A DNA stretch of 64,000 bases from Diploptera punctata (GCA_030220185.1 JASPKZ010001237.1:573501-637500); one strand, 5' to 3'. Positions 32,448-44,010 are shown, counted from the stretch's first letter. Numbers and translations: made by a program. The notes: generated by a model not told the origin, from the sequence alone.

Positions 32448-35400
32448 AAAATAATAATTTAGGAATGTTTTTTGTTCCTCCTGTAAAATTACTTTCCCTT
32501 TACATAGCCAGTTTTTCAGGCGCAACGACAATATCCTAATTTGCACCACACATAATATATTGATTCTAAAAATGCAGTTCAGTGCATCTATCAGTCTCTA
32601 TAAACTGGACGGAAGAGGGAGCACCTCCTATAGGCACAAATGGAAAATACATACAATACAAAAAATTAATTTAAAAAAAGATACATGCATTTCAAAATAA
32701 GAGCTGGCAACTCTTTACCTACATACACATCACATTGACTTAAAAATCCAGAGTGCCAGGAATTCTATGTTAGAGGACAAACAGATTTTTTTAACTTCTT
32801 ATCCTCCTCACAATCTTTACTTTCTTTTTTAATATTACTTTATCATATTCTTCTAAATTGGTATCTTATTCAAACATACCCTAGTAACAAAATGAATTTT
32901 TTTAAAAAATACAATAGCAGTAACATTAAGAGATTTTTTTTTAAAAAATAAATAAGAAGTAATATTAAGAGGTAAGAATACACAGATCAAATAACTTAAT
33001 TAACAAAATATAACTTGATTTTTAAACTTTCAAGATGTTTCAATAAACAATTGCAAATTAAGTTTATCAATAAAAACCTCATAATGTTAAAAATTCCCAA
33101 ATAATAATTTAGGAGTTTTTTTGTTCCTCCTGTAAAAATTACTTTCCCTTTACATAGCCAGTTTTTCAGCGCAACGACAATATCCTAATTTGCACCACAC
33201 ATAATATATTGATTCTAAAAAATGCAGTTTAGTGCATCTATCAGTCTCTATAAAACTGGACGGAAGAGGGAGCACCTCCTATAGGCACAAATGGAAAATA
33301 CATACAATACAAAAAATTAATTTAAAAAAAGATACATGCATTTCAAATAAATATTGCATTTCAAAATAAGAGCTGGCAACTCTTTACCTACATACATATC
33401 ACATTGACTTAAAAATCCAGAGTGCCAGGAATTCTATGTTAGAGGACAAACAGATTTTTTTAACTTCTTATCCTCCTCACAATCTTTACTTTCTTTTTTA
33501 ATATTACTTTATCATATTCTTCTAAATTGGTATCTTATTCAAACATACCCTAGTAACAAAATGAATTTTTTTAAAAAATACAATAGGAAGTAACATTAAG
33601 AGATTTTTTTTAAAATAAAATAAGAAGTAATATTAAGAGGTAAGAATACACAGATCAAATAACTTAATTAACAAAATGTAACTTGATTTTATAACTTTCA
33701 AGATGTTTTCAATAAACAATTGCAAATTAGTTTATCAATAAAACCTCATAATGTTAAAAAATTCCCAAATAATAATTTAGGAGTTTTTTTGTTCCTCCTG
33801 TAAAATTACTTTCCCTTTACATAGCCAGTTTTTCAGGCGCAAAGACAATATCCTAATTTGCACCACACATAATATATTGATTTCTAAAAATGCAGTTTAG
33901 TGCATCTATCAGTCTCTATAAACTGGACGGAAGAGGAGACACCTCCTATAGGCACAAATGGAAAATACATACAATACAAAAAATTAATTTAAAAAAAGAT
34001 ACATGCATTTCAAATAAATATGCATTTCAAAATAAGAGCTGGCAACTACTCTTACCTACATATACATATACATTGACTTAAAAATCCAGAGTGCCAGGAA
34101 TTCTATGTTAGAGGACAAACAGATTTTTTTAACTTCTTATCCTCCTCACAATCTTTACTTTCTTTTTTAATATTACTTTATCATATTCTTCTAAATTGGT
34201 ATCTTATTCAAACATACCCTAGTAACAAAATGAATTTTTTTAAAAAATACAATAGGAAGTAACATTAAGAGATTTTTTTTAAAATAAAATAAGAAGTAAT
34301 ATTAAGAGGTAAGAATACACAGATCAAATAACTTAATTAACAAAATGTAACTTGATTTTAAACTTTCAAGATGTTTCAATAAACAATTGCAAATTAAGTT
34401 TATCAATAAAACCTCATAATGTTAAAAATTCCCAAATAATAATTTAGGAGTTTTTTTGTTCCTCCTGTAAAATTACTTTCCCTTTACATAGCCAGTTTTT
34501 CAGGCGCAACGACAATATCCTAATTTGCACCACACATAATATATTGATTCTAAAAATGCAGTTTAGTGCATCTATCAGTCTCTATAAACTGGACGGAAGA
34601 GGGAGCACCTCCTATAGGCACAAATGGAAAATACATACAATACAAAAAATTAATTTAAAAAAAGATACATGCATTTCAAATAAATATTGCATTTCAAAAA
34701 TAAGAGCTGGCAACTCTTTACCTACATACATATCACATTGACTTAAAAATCCAGAGTGCCAGGATTCTTATTTAGAGGACAAACAGATTGGTTTAACTTC
34801 TTACCTCCTCACAATCTTTACTTTCTTTTTTAATATTACTTTATCATATTCTTCTAAATTGGTATCTTATTCAAACATACCCTAGTAACAAATGAATTTT
34901 TTTAAAAAATACAATAGGAAGTAACATTAAGAGAGTTTTTTTAAAATAAAATAAGAAGTAATATTAAGAGGTAAGAATACACAGATCAAATAACTTAATT
35001 AACAAAATGTAACTTGATTTTAAACTTTCAAGATGTTTCATAATAAACAATTGCAATTAAGTTTATCAATAAAACCTCATAATGTTAAAAATTCCCAAAT
35101 AATAATTTAGGAGTTTTTTTTGTTCCTCCTGTAAATAAGTACTTTCCCTTTACATAGCCAGTTTTTCAGGCGCAACGACAATATCCAATTTGCACCACCA
35201 CATAATATATGGATTCTAAAAATGCAGTTTAGTGCATCTATCAGTCCTCTAAAACTGGACGGAAGAGGGAGCACCTCCTATAGGCACAAATGGAAAATAC
35301 ATACAATACAAAAATTAATTTAAAAAAAGATACATGCATTTCAAATAAATTTGCATTTCAAAATAAGAGCTGGCAACTCTTTACCTACATACATATCACA

Positions 35401-36450
35401 TTGACTTAAAAATCCAGAGTGCCAGGAATTCTATGTTAGAGGACAAACAGATTTTTTTAACTTCTTACTCCTCCTCACAATCTTTACTTTCTTTTTTAAT
35501 ATTACTTTATCATATTCTTCTAAATTGGTATCTTATTCAAACATACCCTAGTAACAAAATGAATTTTTTTAAAAAATACAAATAGGAAGTAACATTAAGA
35601 GATTTTTTTTAAAATAAAATAAGAAGTAATATTAAGAGGTAAGAATACACAGATCAAATAACTTAATTAACAAAATGTAACTTGATTTTAAACTTTCAAG
35701 ATGTTTCAATAAACAATTGCAAATTAAGTTTATCAATAAAACCTCATAATGTTAAAAATTCCCAAATAATAATTTAGGAGTTTTTTTGTTCCTCCTGTAA
35801 AATTACTTTCCCTTTACATAGCCAGTTTTTCAGGCGCAACGACAATATCCTAATTTGCACCACACATAATATATTGATTCTAAAAATGCAGTTTAGTGCA
35901 TCTATCAGTCTCTATAAACTGGACGGAAGAGGGAGCACCTCCTATAGGCACAAATGGAAAATACATACAATACAAAAAATTAATTTAAAAAAAGATACAT
36001 GCATTTCAAATAAATATTGCATTTCAAAATAAGAGCTGGCAACTCTTTACCTACATACATATCACATTGACTTAAAAATCCAGAGTGCCAGGAATTCTAT
36101 GTTAGAGGACAAACAGATTTTTTTAACTTCTTATCCTCCTCACAATCTTTACTTTCTTTTTTATATTACTTTATCATATTCTTCTAAATTGGTATCTTAT
36201 TCAAACATACCCTAGTAACAAAATGAATTTTTTTAAAAAATACAATAGGAAGTAACATTAGGAGATTTTTTAAAAATACAATAAGTAATATTAAGAGGTA
36301 AGAATACACTGAACAAATATCGTACCATAAGAGGTAAGAATACAGAGATCAAATAACTTAATTAACAAAATGTAACTTGATTTTAAACTTTCAAGATGTT
36401 TCAATAAACTGCAAATTAATACTTATCAATAAAACCTCAATGTTAAAAAT
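32448..36450 (+). repeat. Satellite B array (about 668-bp units)
   Basis: About six units; the anchor AACTTTCAAGATGTTTCAAT begins near 33024, 33692, 34360, 35022, 35690 and 36385, giving spacings of 662-695. Units are nearly identical and differ mainly by one-base gains or losses in homopolymers. Fixed blocks include GGACGGAAGAGGGAGCACC and CAGAGTGCCAGGAATTCTAT. The anchor block is shared with satellite A, and the unit end AAACCTCATAATG resembles the complement of the Penelope border. Confidence 0.95.
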
Positions 36451-36529
36451 TCCCCAAATTTATTATATTAAAAAATGCAAATTATTTTACTTCAAACATT
36501 TGTATAATCAATATTTTGAATTTTATAGG

Positions 36530-37610
36530 AAAAAATCACTATGAGATTTAATTTAAGATTAATTTAAAGTGCTTCATACCTCACCTCATATCCTGTCTTC
36601 TAATTAGACTGCTGTTTCAAAGCCTTGGCAACTTCATCTTCAGTAATTTCTTGTCAACTAATGTTATGTCAATCAGAAGAACTACTACTAATTTTCTCTG
36701 TTGGTGTACCAATAAACCTCCAGATCCAATCAGAATCCGTGTGAATATCTAAGTTCGTAAGTTTTACTTTCTTGTTTTTTTGAATGTGGATTTTTTTTCC
36801 AAACCATGAGTTCTTTTTGTTTTTCTATTTGTTTAATTAGACTGGTTTTTAATTCAATTAGAGGTTTTTCAGACCAAGCATGAGCAGCTACTGCTGACAT
36901 CTCCACTTCACTGTTTTTGACGTTTCTAAGATGTTCTTTCACCCTTGTTTTCAAATTCCTTTTTGTTTTTTCCTATGTACATTTTGTCACAATCCCTGCA
37001 CTTGATCCGATAAATTCCTGATTTATTTCCTTCTTCAATTTTTTTCATTTTTATTGGTTTTAATTATCTTATTTAGGCCGATTCGTTCTTCAGTGCCAAC
37101 GAATACAGCCTAAATAGGATAATTAAAAACCAATAGAAATTTAAAAATTGAAGAAGAAAACAAATCAGGAATTCATCATATCAAATGCAGGGATTGTGAC
37201 AAAATTTACATAGGAAAAACAAAAAGAAATTTGAAAAAAGGGTGAAAGAATATCTTAGAAATGTCAAAAATGGTGAAGTGGAAAAGTCAGCAGTAGCTGC
37301 TCATGCTTGGTCTCAAAAACATCTAATTAAATCAAAAGCCAGTCCAATTAAACAAACAGAAATACAAAAAAAACTCACAGTTTGAGAAAAAAAATCCACA
37401 TTAAAAAAGAAACAAGAAAGAAAAACTTATAAACTCGAAATTCCTGCAGATTCTGATGGGTCTGGAGGTTTATCGGTCTACCAACAGAGGGAAGAAGAAG
37501 TAGTTCTGAGGAGAAATTACTGCAGATGAAGCTGCCAAGGCTTTGAAACCGTGCTCTAATTAGAAGACAGAATATGAGGTGAGGTATGAAGCATTTTAAT
37601 TTAATCTTGT
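36530..37610. pseudogene. Inverted pair of Penelope GIY-YIG fragments
   Basis: The minus arm (36530-37080) has VKEHLRNVKNSEVEMSAVAA and SEKPLIELKTSLIKQ; the plus arm (37090-37610) repeats the same endonuclease start as SGIHHIKCRDCDKIYIGKTK-type sequence and SAVAAHAWSQKH. They meet head to head near 37085 (CTTATTTAGGCC ... GCCTAAATAGG). Outer borders are TCACTATGAGATTTAATTTA and GAGGTATGAAGCATTTTAAT. The subfamily is the one at 12.2 kb. Stops and shifts show decay. Confidence 0.85.
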
Positions 37611-37970
37611 CAATATGTGCCAATTTTACAAAACAAAATTTTCACAGGGCATTAAAATATCTAAAATACTTCACTCACATGTATAACTTGGTACAACATC
37701 ACTTGACAAATGATTTCTTCAAGTAAGAAATTAACACTTTATGGGTATATTTTATTTTTAAGTTTTCCTACTGCTCTACCAGGTAAAGCTATAATATCAC
37801 TTGTGTAAGGTGTTCTGCATATCACAGTTGGCTCGACATTAATTCACTGTATGACCGTTGCCCTGTATTTTGTTTACAATTCCACCACTTGGATACAAGC
37901 AACTGGTCAAATAAATTCAAATATATAAATACTTTAAATAGAGAAAGGGAAGACATCTTGCACATAAAAA
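37611..37970 (+). repeat. Lone satellite A unit plus downstream segment
   Basis: GTCAATATGTGCCAATTTTA, CTTCACTCACATGTATAA and CACTTGTGTAAGGTGTTCT match satellite A blocks in order. It then runs into CAATTCCACCACTTGGATAC, exactly as the array does at 23650. This shows the satellite unit belongs to a larger dispersed element. Confidence 0.8.
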
Positions 37971-38093
37971 CAGCACCAGGTATATACATACCAATTTGTA
38001 CCATACATATTTGTATTCCAAGAAGGCAAGAGTTATGCAACAATCTCTACCTAATAAAAAATTGACTTAGTTTTCCTGAGATAACATTCAAAG

Positions 38094-38248
38094 TCAAGAC
38101 TCCGATGAGCAATGATTCTTCTCCTGGTGATGGATAACCATTGTGCGCGCTTGGTTGAAGATGTAGCCAAACTCACACTCCAACCTCCACCCAGAAGCTT
38201 CAGAGGTGTTAATCATCCACTCCCACTGCTCCTTGAATGGTTTATAAC
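38094..38248 (-). CDS. Candidate terminal coding exon, unknown protein
   Basis: On minus, a good splice acceptor (TACTGTGTTGCAG) is followed by an open frame of about 50 codons: YKPFKEQWEWMINTSEASGW, then LECEFGYIFNQARTMVIHHQ, and a TGA stop at 38094-38096. The G/C-rich third positions are unlike the AT-rich surroundings. I do not recognise the protein. It is not a match to the missing eIF2D SUI1 domain. It could be a 3' exon of a host gene or of a transposon. Confidence 0.3.
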
Positions 38249-38524
38249 CTGCAACACAGTATCAAGTCTGCATATTATACTTACACACTGCCATCTGCTA
38301 GCTGGAGTTAAAACAAATCTTTTCAATCTCAGGTGGAATTTGAACCACAGAACCTGTTAGGATATTGTGGTTGTAAAAAATCAATTGAAAATTAATCCCA
38401 CTATATCAAGGTACTTTTTCCAACAACAACTGCAAAAAAAAGTAAGTAGGAAAATATGCAGTAACAAATTAAAAAATGGAAATTAAAAACAAATAGAAAA
38501 ACCTAAAGAGTGCACAGTTTGTGA

Positions 38525-38850
38525 TACAATCTACATTCATCATCATCATCATCCATACAAGTATTAGGCCATGTGGCCTGTTACAGTCTCAAAGAGGAAT
38601 TTTCCATCCAGCACTTTTTTGGACATCCCACCAATCTTTTGCCTTGGGGGCAGTAATGAAGCATGGCTATTGGAATTCTATGAGATGGCATTTGTTGAAG
38701 ATGGGCTTTCCAGTTGTTTTGGTATGGAGGAGAATTGGCTCTACATTCTACTCTTCCATAATTTCCTCATTTCTTTTATGGTCCCATTTTGTATAGCCTG
38801 CTGTATGGTGCATAAATTGCATCTCATTTGCTGTTATTTGGCTTTCATCT
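38525..38850 (-). pseudogene. LINE 3' end with (GAT)n tail
   Basis: The minus strand encodes EMQFMHHTAGYTKWDHKRNE followed by EEIMEE and, after decay, NRPHGL, then an ATGATGATGATG tail. This matches a LINE C-terminus of the type with HKRNEEI in its thumb/C-terminal region. The family differs from the AGTA-tailed LINE. Confidence 0.6.
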
Positions 38851-38854
38851 CTTC

Positions 38855-39135
38855 TTCGAAATTAAAAAAAAATGAGAAAGTGAAATTAATGAACTTTGAA
38901 ATTCCCAGGGAAAATGATTTGATTTCGAGGTTCTTCAATCTACCAACAGAGGGAACATGAAGCAACTCTTCAAGGTGACATAATGATCGTGAAAATACGG
39001 AGGATAGAATTGAATAAGATCCTGAAACCGGTCTAAGAAGAAAGAGACTATGAGGTGACGTGATAAAATTTTCACTATTCATTTGATTCTTATTGATAAA
39101 ATTTTACTTAAATAACACCTCATAGTGCTAATTCC
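38855..39135 (+). pseudogene. Penelope C-terminal tail and 3' UTR
   Basis: NFEIPRENDLISRFFNLPTEGT (in two pieces here: NFEIPRENDL, ISRFFNLPTEGT) matches the sequence after the GIY-YIG domain in the 12.5 kb copy. It is followed by GTGACATAATGATCG and GACTATGAGGTGACGTGAT. The endonuclease core itself is missing. Confidence 0.65.
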
Positions 39136-39242
39136 AAAAAAAAAAAGTCAATCAACACTTCAATTTACACACAAAGTAAGAAATTTGGAGAAAAAATTAT
39201 TTTTTTTAGATTTGCGTACTAGAATAAAAAAAAAATTTCAAC

Positions 39243-39545
39243 TCATGCCCATCTCAGGGTCGGGTCAAGGTATGAGATGAGGCCCCTCTCTAGAGGTCTG
39301 TGAATGACAAGGGTGCCAGCTGACCACAACTGATGCACCATCACGAATGAAATGAAATGGATGAGATGTGTATGGAGAAATGGTGGAATGAAATTATGGC
39401 AGGGGAGAATGGGAGAAAACCGCAAGAAAAACCTGCCCATCCTCCATTTCATTCACCATGAAACCCACATAGAGTGACCGAGACTCAAACTCAGGACCCC
39501 AGCATTGAGAAGCGAGCATCTAACCACTTGGGCCATGGAGCCGTC
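39243..39545 (-). mobile_element. SINE family 3
   Basis: The minus-strand head GGCCCAAGTGGTTAGATGC (box A-like) and GGTCCTGAGTTTGAGTCTCG (box B-like) at 39480-39545 is followed by a 220-bp body ending in TGAGATGGGCATGAG. Only one copy is seen in this window. Confidence 0.6.
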
Positions 39546-40249
39546 TATAGATTCGCATACTATTTGACAGAAATTTTAGAGATATGTATTTGCTATCCTC
39601 TCAAACTAGGCAACAATTTTGAATAACAAATTTTATCTCTCAATGAAAATTACACAAATTCCTGAGTGTATTAGTTTTTCGTGGAATGAGTTATTAAACT
39701 TTAAAACTTAGATCATATGAAGTACTTTTCAGCTGTTGAGTTAATGACTAAATCACATGTAAAAAAATACAAACAAAAGTATAAAAGAAAAACAGCTACA
39801 GTAAAAGAAAGACATAAATACAGGCTCACAAAAACTCATTAGAAACACAGGTTCATTTAGTTTTAAGAAAATAATTTTAAAACTGCAGTAAATTAGATAT
39901 ATTAATTTCATTCCCATATCTATGCAGATTAAGTTTAAACTATATTACTGAAACTTAATCAGAAATATACACCTCGTATTGTAAGATCAATTTTCTCACC
40001 TGGACATATTTCAGAGACCATCATTCGCATTAGAATTGCATCGATATCTTTTCTTGTGAAAATGCTGCCCATTGTTATTTTGATGTATTTTAGTTGCAAT
40101 GTAAATTGGTTTCATTATATATTTATGAAGGTATGTGTTATATTTTATATTGTTTATGTACAGGTTGTAATCTAGACATGTCCTAAAGCATCTGTGATGC
40201 TCTAATGGATGTTAAAAAAATTAATTTAAAAATTAAAAAATTTTCAAAT
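39546..40249. other. No recognised feature
   Basis: AT-rich, no coding region and no repeat match noticed. Confidence 0.35.
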
Positions 40250-40260
40250 AAATTTCAACT

Positions 40261-40423
40261 TTAATATTATTCGTTTTTAAACACCTTAATGATGGACAAA
40301 TTATATTTGAAAAGAAAAATAAAGAAAGAAAAAAATCTGAGCTCAGATGGAAGAGCATTGACAGAAAGTCAAAGGTCCTGGGTTCAAACCCCAGTCTAGG
40401 TGTATATTTTTCTTTTCAAATAT
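40261..40423 (-). mobile_element. tRNA-hairpin element with 11-bp TSD
   Basis: The duplication AAATTTCAACT (40250-40260 and 40424-40434) bounds it. The family tail is at the left (TTAATATTATTCGTTTTTAA, read on plus), so the insertion runs on minus. The tRNA-like segment (GAGCTCAGATGGAAGAGC ... GGTTCAAACCCCAGTCTAGG) lies on plus and its left partner arm has collapsed to ATATTTGAAAAGAAAAAT. It is close kin to the 24.2 kb copy. Confidence 0.85.
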
Positions 40424-40477
40424 AAATTTCAACTGTTCGTATATGCAGGAAACAAATATATGTATGTGTATATATAT

Positions 40478-40829
40478 ATCCATCCATAGTAATTCTGCCC
40501 AAAGGCAGGTCCTTCACTGCAATCATAGCATTTTCATGCTATGCTTGCAGCTTTACTAGGGAATTATTGGTGTGGTAGTTTCCCGTTGCTTTCCACACCG
40601 GTGAAGGATGATGATGATGATAAGGATGATAGTGATAATGATAAGGATGATGATGATGGCCATATGATTTCGGGGACCGTTTGGGCCTTAAAGTTTTCCT
40701 GACATTTGTCTTACAGGTGAGGAAAACACCGATAAAAACCTCACTCAGAAAAACTGCCCCAAGTGGGGATCGAACCCGGGCCTGCTGCATGACAAGGCAG
40801 CACGCTACCTCGAGACCACTGCAGTGGAC
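40478..40829 (-). mobile_element. SINE family 1, long copy
   Basis: The complete minus-strand copy runs from CCATCCATAGTAATTCTGCC to the head CTACCTCGAGACCACTGCAG. Its internal GAT-rich simple repeat (40600-40660) is expanded relative to the 779 copy. The mariner at 40838 begins directly beside its head. Confidence 0.85.
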
Positions 40830-40837
40830 GATATATA

Positions 40838-42240
40838 CACCGTGATTCAAAATTGACTTTACAACTTTACAAGCTTATAGAAATTTATTTAGAAGACCTA
40901 CAGAATTGGTTTAAATGTCATATGATTGCACAACTCATCAAGTTTTGAAGACCTACAGAATTGGTTTAAATGTCATATCATAGCACAACTCATCAAGTTT
41001 TCACCTATTCAGTCAACATGGTTCAATGTGGCTTCCATTGGTCATGCAGCAAACATCCAACCTGAAATCAATCTCCTCCCACACACGTTGCAGCATATCC
41101 TGCTTCAGTAACGCAGCTGCGGCGGTGATCCGGTTTCGGAGCTCAGCAAGATTGGCAGGTAGGGGTGGAACGTACACTTTATCTTTAAGGAACCCCCATA
41201 AGAAAAAGTCCAGTGGCATTAAATCAGGAGACCGAGGTGGCCATGTTGTTGGTCCCCCACGACCAATCCACCGACCAGGAAACCTCATGTTGAGAAAATC
41301 ATGGACGTCGATGAGGTAATGTGGAGGTGCACCATCCTGTTGAAATTGAATGTGTCCTTCTTGGTCGTCTGCATCTATCTGTGGGATAAGAAACTGTTGT
41401 AGCATATCCAGATAAATCGTACTGTTGATAGTTTTCTCTTGGAAAAAGAAGGGGCCGTACACTTTAGTTTTACTTAGGGCACAAAACACATTCACTTTCG
41501 GGCTGTCACGTACGTGTTGCAGATGGAGATGTGGAGGTTCAGAGCCCCAGATCCTGCAGTTATGGGTATTTACTTTGCCACTGACGTGGAATGTAGACTC
41601 GTCGCTGAAGATTACGTGGTTCAAATACGTTTCATCTTCCTCAATCCGACCAAGCGTTTCTGCATAGAAATCACGTCGAACCATCTTATCATTATCAGTA
41701 ATGTGTTGCACCATCGAAAATCGGTATGGTTTCAAGTGCAAACGTCTCCGTAGTATGTGCCAAATGGTCGGTTGTAAAATGCCAGTCTCATGTGACGCAC
41801 GCCGCATTGATTTCCTAGGGCTCCGAGCAAAGCTATCCCTCACTTGTTCAACCACAGCTTCAGCCGTACGTGGACGGCCAGTATGCTTGGAATGACTAAC
41901 AGAACAGCCAGTCCTAACAAATGTTTGGTGCCAAGAATAAATTGTTGGCCTGCTAGGAGGATCCTTACCATCCTGGGTACGAAATCTACGCTGAACAATT
42001 GTCGCAGATTTAGTTTCTTCGAACAAAAACACACAACGAGCACGCTTGGAACCTGTGAAAGCAGCCATTTTGATATGAACTACGTTAGCGCACGCGGTGA
42101 GAGAACTAGGTACTATAAAACTATGTCGGTGAAAACTTGATGAGTTGTGCTATCATATGACATTAAAACCAATTCTGTAGGTCTTCTAAATAATTTTCTA
42201 TAAACTTGTAAAGTTGTAAAGTCAATTTTGAATCACGGTG
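40838..42240 (-). mobile_element. Complete DD41D mariner-like transposon
   Basis: Outer ends CACCGTGATTCAAAATTG and its complement are flanked by TA on both sides (40836-40837, 42241-42242). The inverted repeats run about 108 bp with few mismatches. The left repeat has a 55-bp internal tandem duplication (40892-41001). The element is 1403 bp and holds one uninterrupted transposase frame, so it appears young. Confidence 0.92.
41013..42068 (-). CDS. DD41D mariner-like transposase, intact
   Basis: The 351-residue protein is of normal length for Tc1/mariner. An N-terminal helix-turn-helix region (about 1-110) includes RTQDGKDPPSRPTIYSWHQT and HTGRPRT; the second ends near TIWHILRRRL. Catalytic aspartates are D156 (HVIFSDESTF), D245 (QFQQDGAPPH) and D287 (SPDLMPLDFFLWGF). 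D245 and D287 are separated by 41 residues, the rosa/Visitor-type DD41D spacing. It ends VWEEIDFRLDVC ... NGSHIEPC. It acts in the nucleus by cut-and-paste at TA. The start M is 60 bp inside the right inverted repeat. No stop or shift is present; activity is inferred, not shown. Confidence 0.92.
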   Translation of the reverse strand: MAAFTGSKRARCVFLFEETKSATIVQRRFRTQDGKDPPSRPTIYSWHQTFVRTGCSVSHSKHTGRPRTAEAVVEQVRDSFARSPRKSMRRASHETGILQPTIWHILRRRLHLKPYRFSMVQHITDNDKMVRRDFYAETLGRIEEDETYLNHVIFSDESTFHVSGKVNTHNCRIWGSEPPHLHLQHVRDSPKVNVFCALSKTKVYGPFFFQEKTINSTIYLDMLQQFLIPQIDADDQEGHIQFQQDGAPPHYLIDVHDFLNMRFPGRWIGRGGPTTWPPRSPDLMPLDFFLWGFLKDKVYVPPLPANLAELRNRITAAAALLKQDMLQRVWEEIDFRLDVCCMTNGSHIEPC

Positions 42241-42299
42241 TATATATATATATATATATTTAGATAGATGTTATAACCATATTTTTGACATTTAGAAAT

Positions 42300-42361
42300 G
42301 AAGGCAAATATGACATGAAAAGAAAAATAAATGTGTAAAATTTACACACGTAAATTGATAA

Positions 42362-42392
<31 letters not shown>

Positions 42393-42515
42393 AGAAAAGT
42401 AAATGTTTGTTAGGATTCCTGAGTAGCTTAGATGGTTAGAGTGCTAATCGTACAAAGTTTAGAAACTCGGGTTCAAATTCTGACTCAGGCATTTATTTTT
42501 CATTTCACGTCATAT
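42300..42515 (+). mobile_element. Diverged tRNA-hairpin element
   Basis: A tRNA-like segment at 42417-42490 (GTAGCTTAGATGGTTAGAG, GGGTTCAAATTCTGACTCAG) is flanked by an inverted repeat: TATGACATGAAAAGAAAAAT at about 42309 and ATTTTTCATTTCACGTCATA at about 42493. An (AT)n run of 28 bases lies between. Same architecture as 40.3 kb, old copy. Confidence 0.6.
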
Positions 42516-42527
42516 ATATATTCACAC

Positions 42528-42840
42528 AGTCCACTGCTGTAGTCTCGAGGAAGCATACTATCTTGTCATGCAGCGGGCCCGGATTCGATTCCCGGTTGGG
42601 ACAATCTCCTGGGTGAGGATTTTTTTGGCGTTTTTCCTCACCTGTAAGACAAATGTCAGAAAGCTTAGGGCCCAACGGTCCCTGAAAATCATCTGGCCCA
42701 TCATCATCATCCTTTTCATTATCATCATCATCCTTCACTGTTGTGGAAAGCAACAGGAAGCTACCACACCTATAATTCCCTAAAAGCTGCAAGGCTATGA
42801 TTACAGTGAAAAACTGCCCTCAGACAGAATTACTATGGAT
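42528..42840 (+). mobile_element. SINE family 1 copy
   Basis: It reads from GTCCACTGCTGTAGTCTCGA to AGAATTACTATGGATGG with the usual body and TCATCATCATCC core. Flanks are AT microsatellites, so a duplication cannot be judged. Confidence 0.85.
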
Positions 42841-42861
42841 GGAGATATATATATACACATA

Positions 42862-43000
42862 TAATAATAATAATAATAACAATAATAATAATAATAATAA
42901 TGCTTTATTTTAGCTGGCAGAGTTAAGGCCATAAGGCCTTCTCTTCCACTCAAACCATAATTGACTTACGAGTGTTCTTACATTTCACTTTATATTTTAA
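42862..43000 (+). repeat. ATA microsatellite and associated repeat
   Basis: (ATA)n leads into GCTTTATTTTAGCTGGCAGA and GTTAAGGCCATAAGGCCTTC. A scrap of the same repeat (GCTTTATTTTACCTGGCAGA) lies at 43255, so it is dispersed. Class unknown. Confidence 0.55.
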
Positions 43001-43193
43001 AATATAAAATTAAATATTGCTGGATGTTATATCAGATGGCTCGATTAAATACCAAAACTCTCAACAGTATACATGCTGAGATAACTTATTGATAGTGATG
43101 AAGCACTTGTTGGATGAATTTAACGAAAATTGCAGCGAGTGACATTGGAACACAAATACGTAGCTATACACATTCCAACATATGTTTGAATTA

Positions 43194-43374
43194 GACTTAA
43201 TTAATTTGAGTCTTGGCATCTTACCTCATAAATTGTTATATTCTAGAGAATATAGCTTTATTTTACCTGGCAGAGTTAAAACGTATTCTCATATTTCCCA
43301 TATTTAACTATGAATATTCTCTAGAATTTAACAATTTATGAGGTAAGATATCAAGACTCACATTAATTATTAAA
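43194..43374. repeat. Foldback with 55-bp arms
   Basis: TTACCTCATAAATTGTTATA at 43221 pairs with TTAACAATTTATGAGGTAAG at 43336. Arms extend about 55 bp each. The 60-bp spacer carries a piece of the GCTTTATTTTACCTGGCAGA repeat. MITE or fold-back insertion. Confidence 0.75.
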
Positions 43375-43525
43375 TAGAACCACATAATGTCACTTTCTAT
43401 TATAATTTATTAATTGAATTAGACTGTCGTTTATTGTGGTTTTTCTGTATCATTATTGTTTTACATTAATAAATTCTTGTGGCTGTAGACTACACTGTAC
43501 AATTAACAATGGTAAAATAAGAATT

Positions 43526-44010
43526 TTACGTTAAACTGAAAATATATAAAACTATTATTCTCCCAGTTACATTATATGGGTGCGAAACATGGACTCTTAC
43601 TTTAAGGGAGGAAAGGAGATTACAAGTATTTCAGAATAAAGTACTTAGGAAAATTTTTGGACCAAAGAGAGATGACAGACAGGTGAATGGAGAAGATTTC
43701 ATAACAATGAACTACATGGTCTTTATAGGAATCCAGATATAATAAGATCAGTGAAGTCTCGTAGACTGCGATGGGCAGGACATGTTGCACGTATGGGGAA
43801 TGAAAGACTTGCATGGAAGCTTCTTGTAGGAAAGCCAGAGGGAAAACACCCAGTTGGTAGACCAAGAATGAGGTGGGAGAATAACATTAACTATGATTTG
43901 AGAGAAGTACATTATATAGGGAATGATTGGAAAGCATTAGCTCAGGATAGGGATGTATGGAGAGCTTATGTCTGCGTAGCCATGAACCTACGGGTTCGAT
44001 AGTGCCAGTG

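Noticed and set aside
33890..34741. Repeated ORFs MQFSASISLYKLDGRG in satellite B
   Set aside because: Opens and closes with unit indels; no consistent long frame, so not a real gene.
17576..36450. Regular spaced repeats that could suggest CRISPR
   Set aside because: Units are 434 or 668 bp with no short repeat/spacer pattern; these are satellites in a eukaryotic genome.
41026..42140. Several plus-strand and second minus-frame ORFs of 60-98 codons over the mariner
   Set aside because: They are shadows of the 351-codon transposase frame.
42240..42392. AT dinucleotide runs as a functional element
   Set aside because: Simple microsatellites, common here near TA-targeting transposons and SINE tails.
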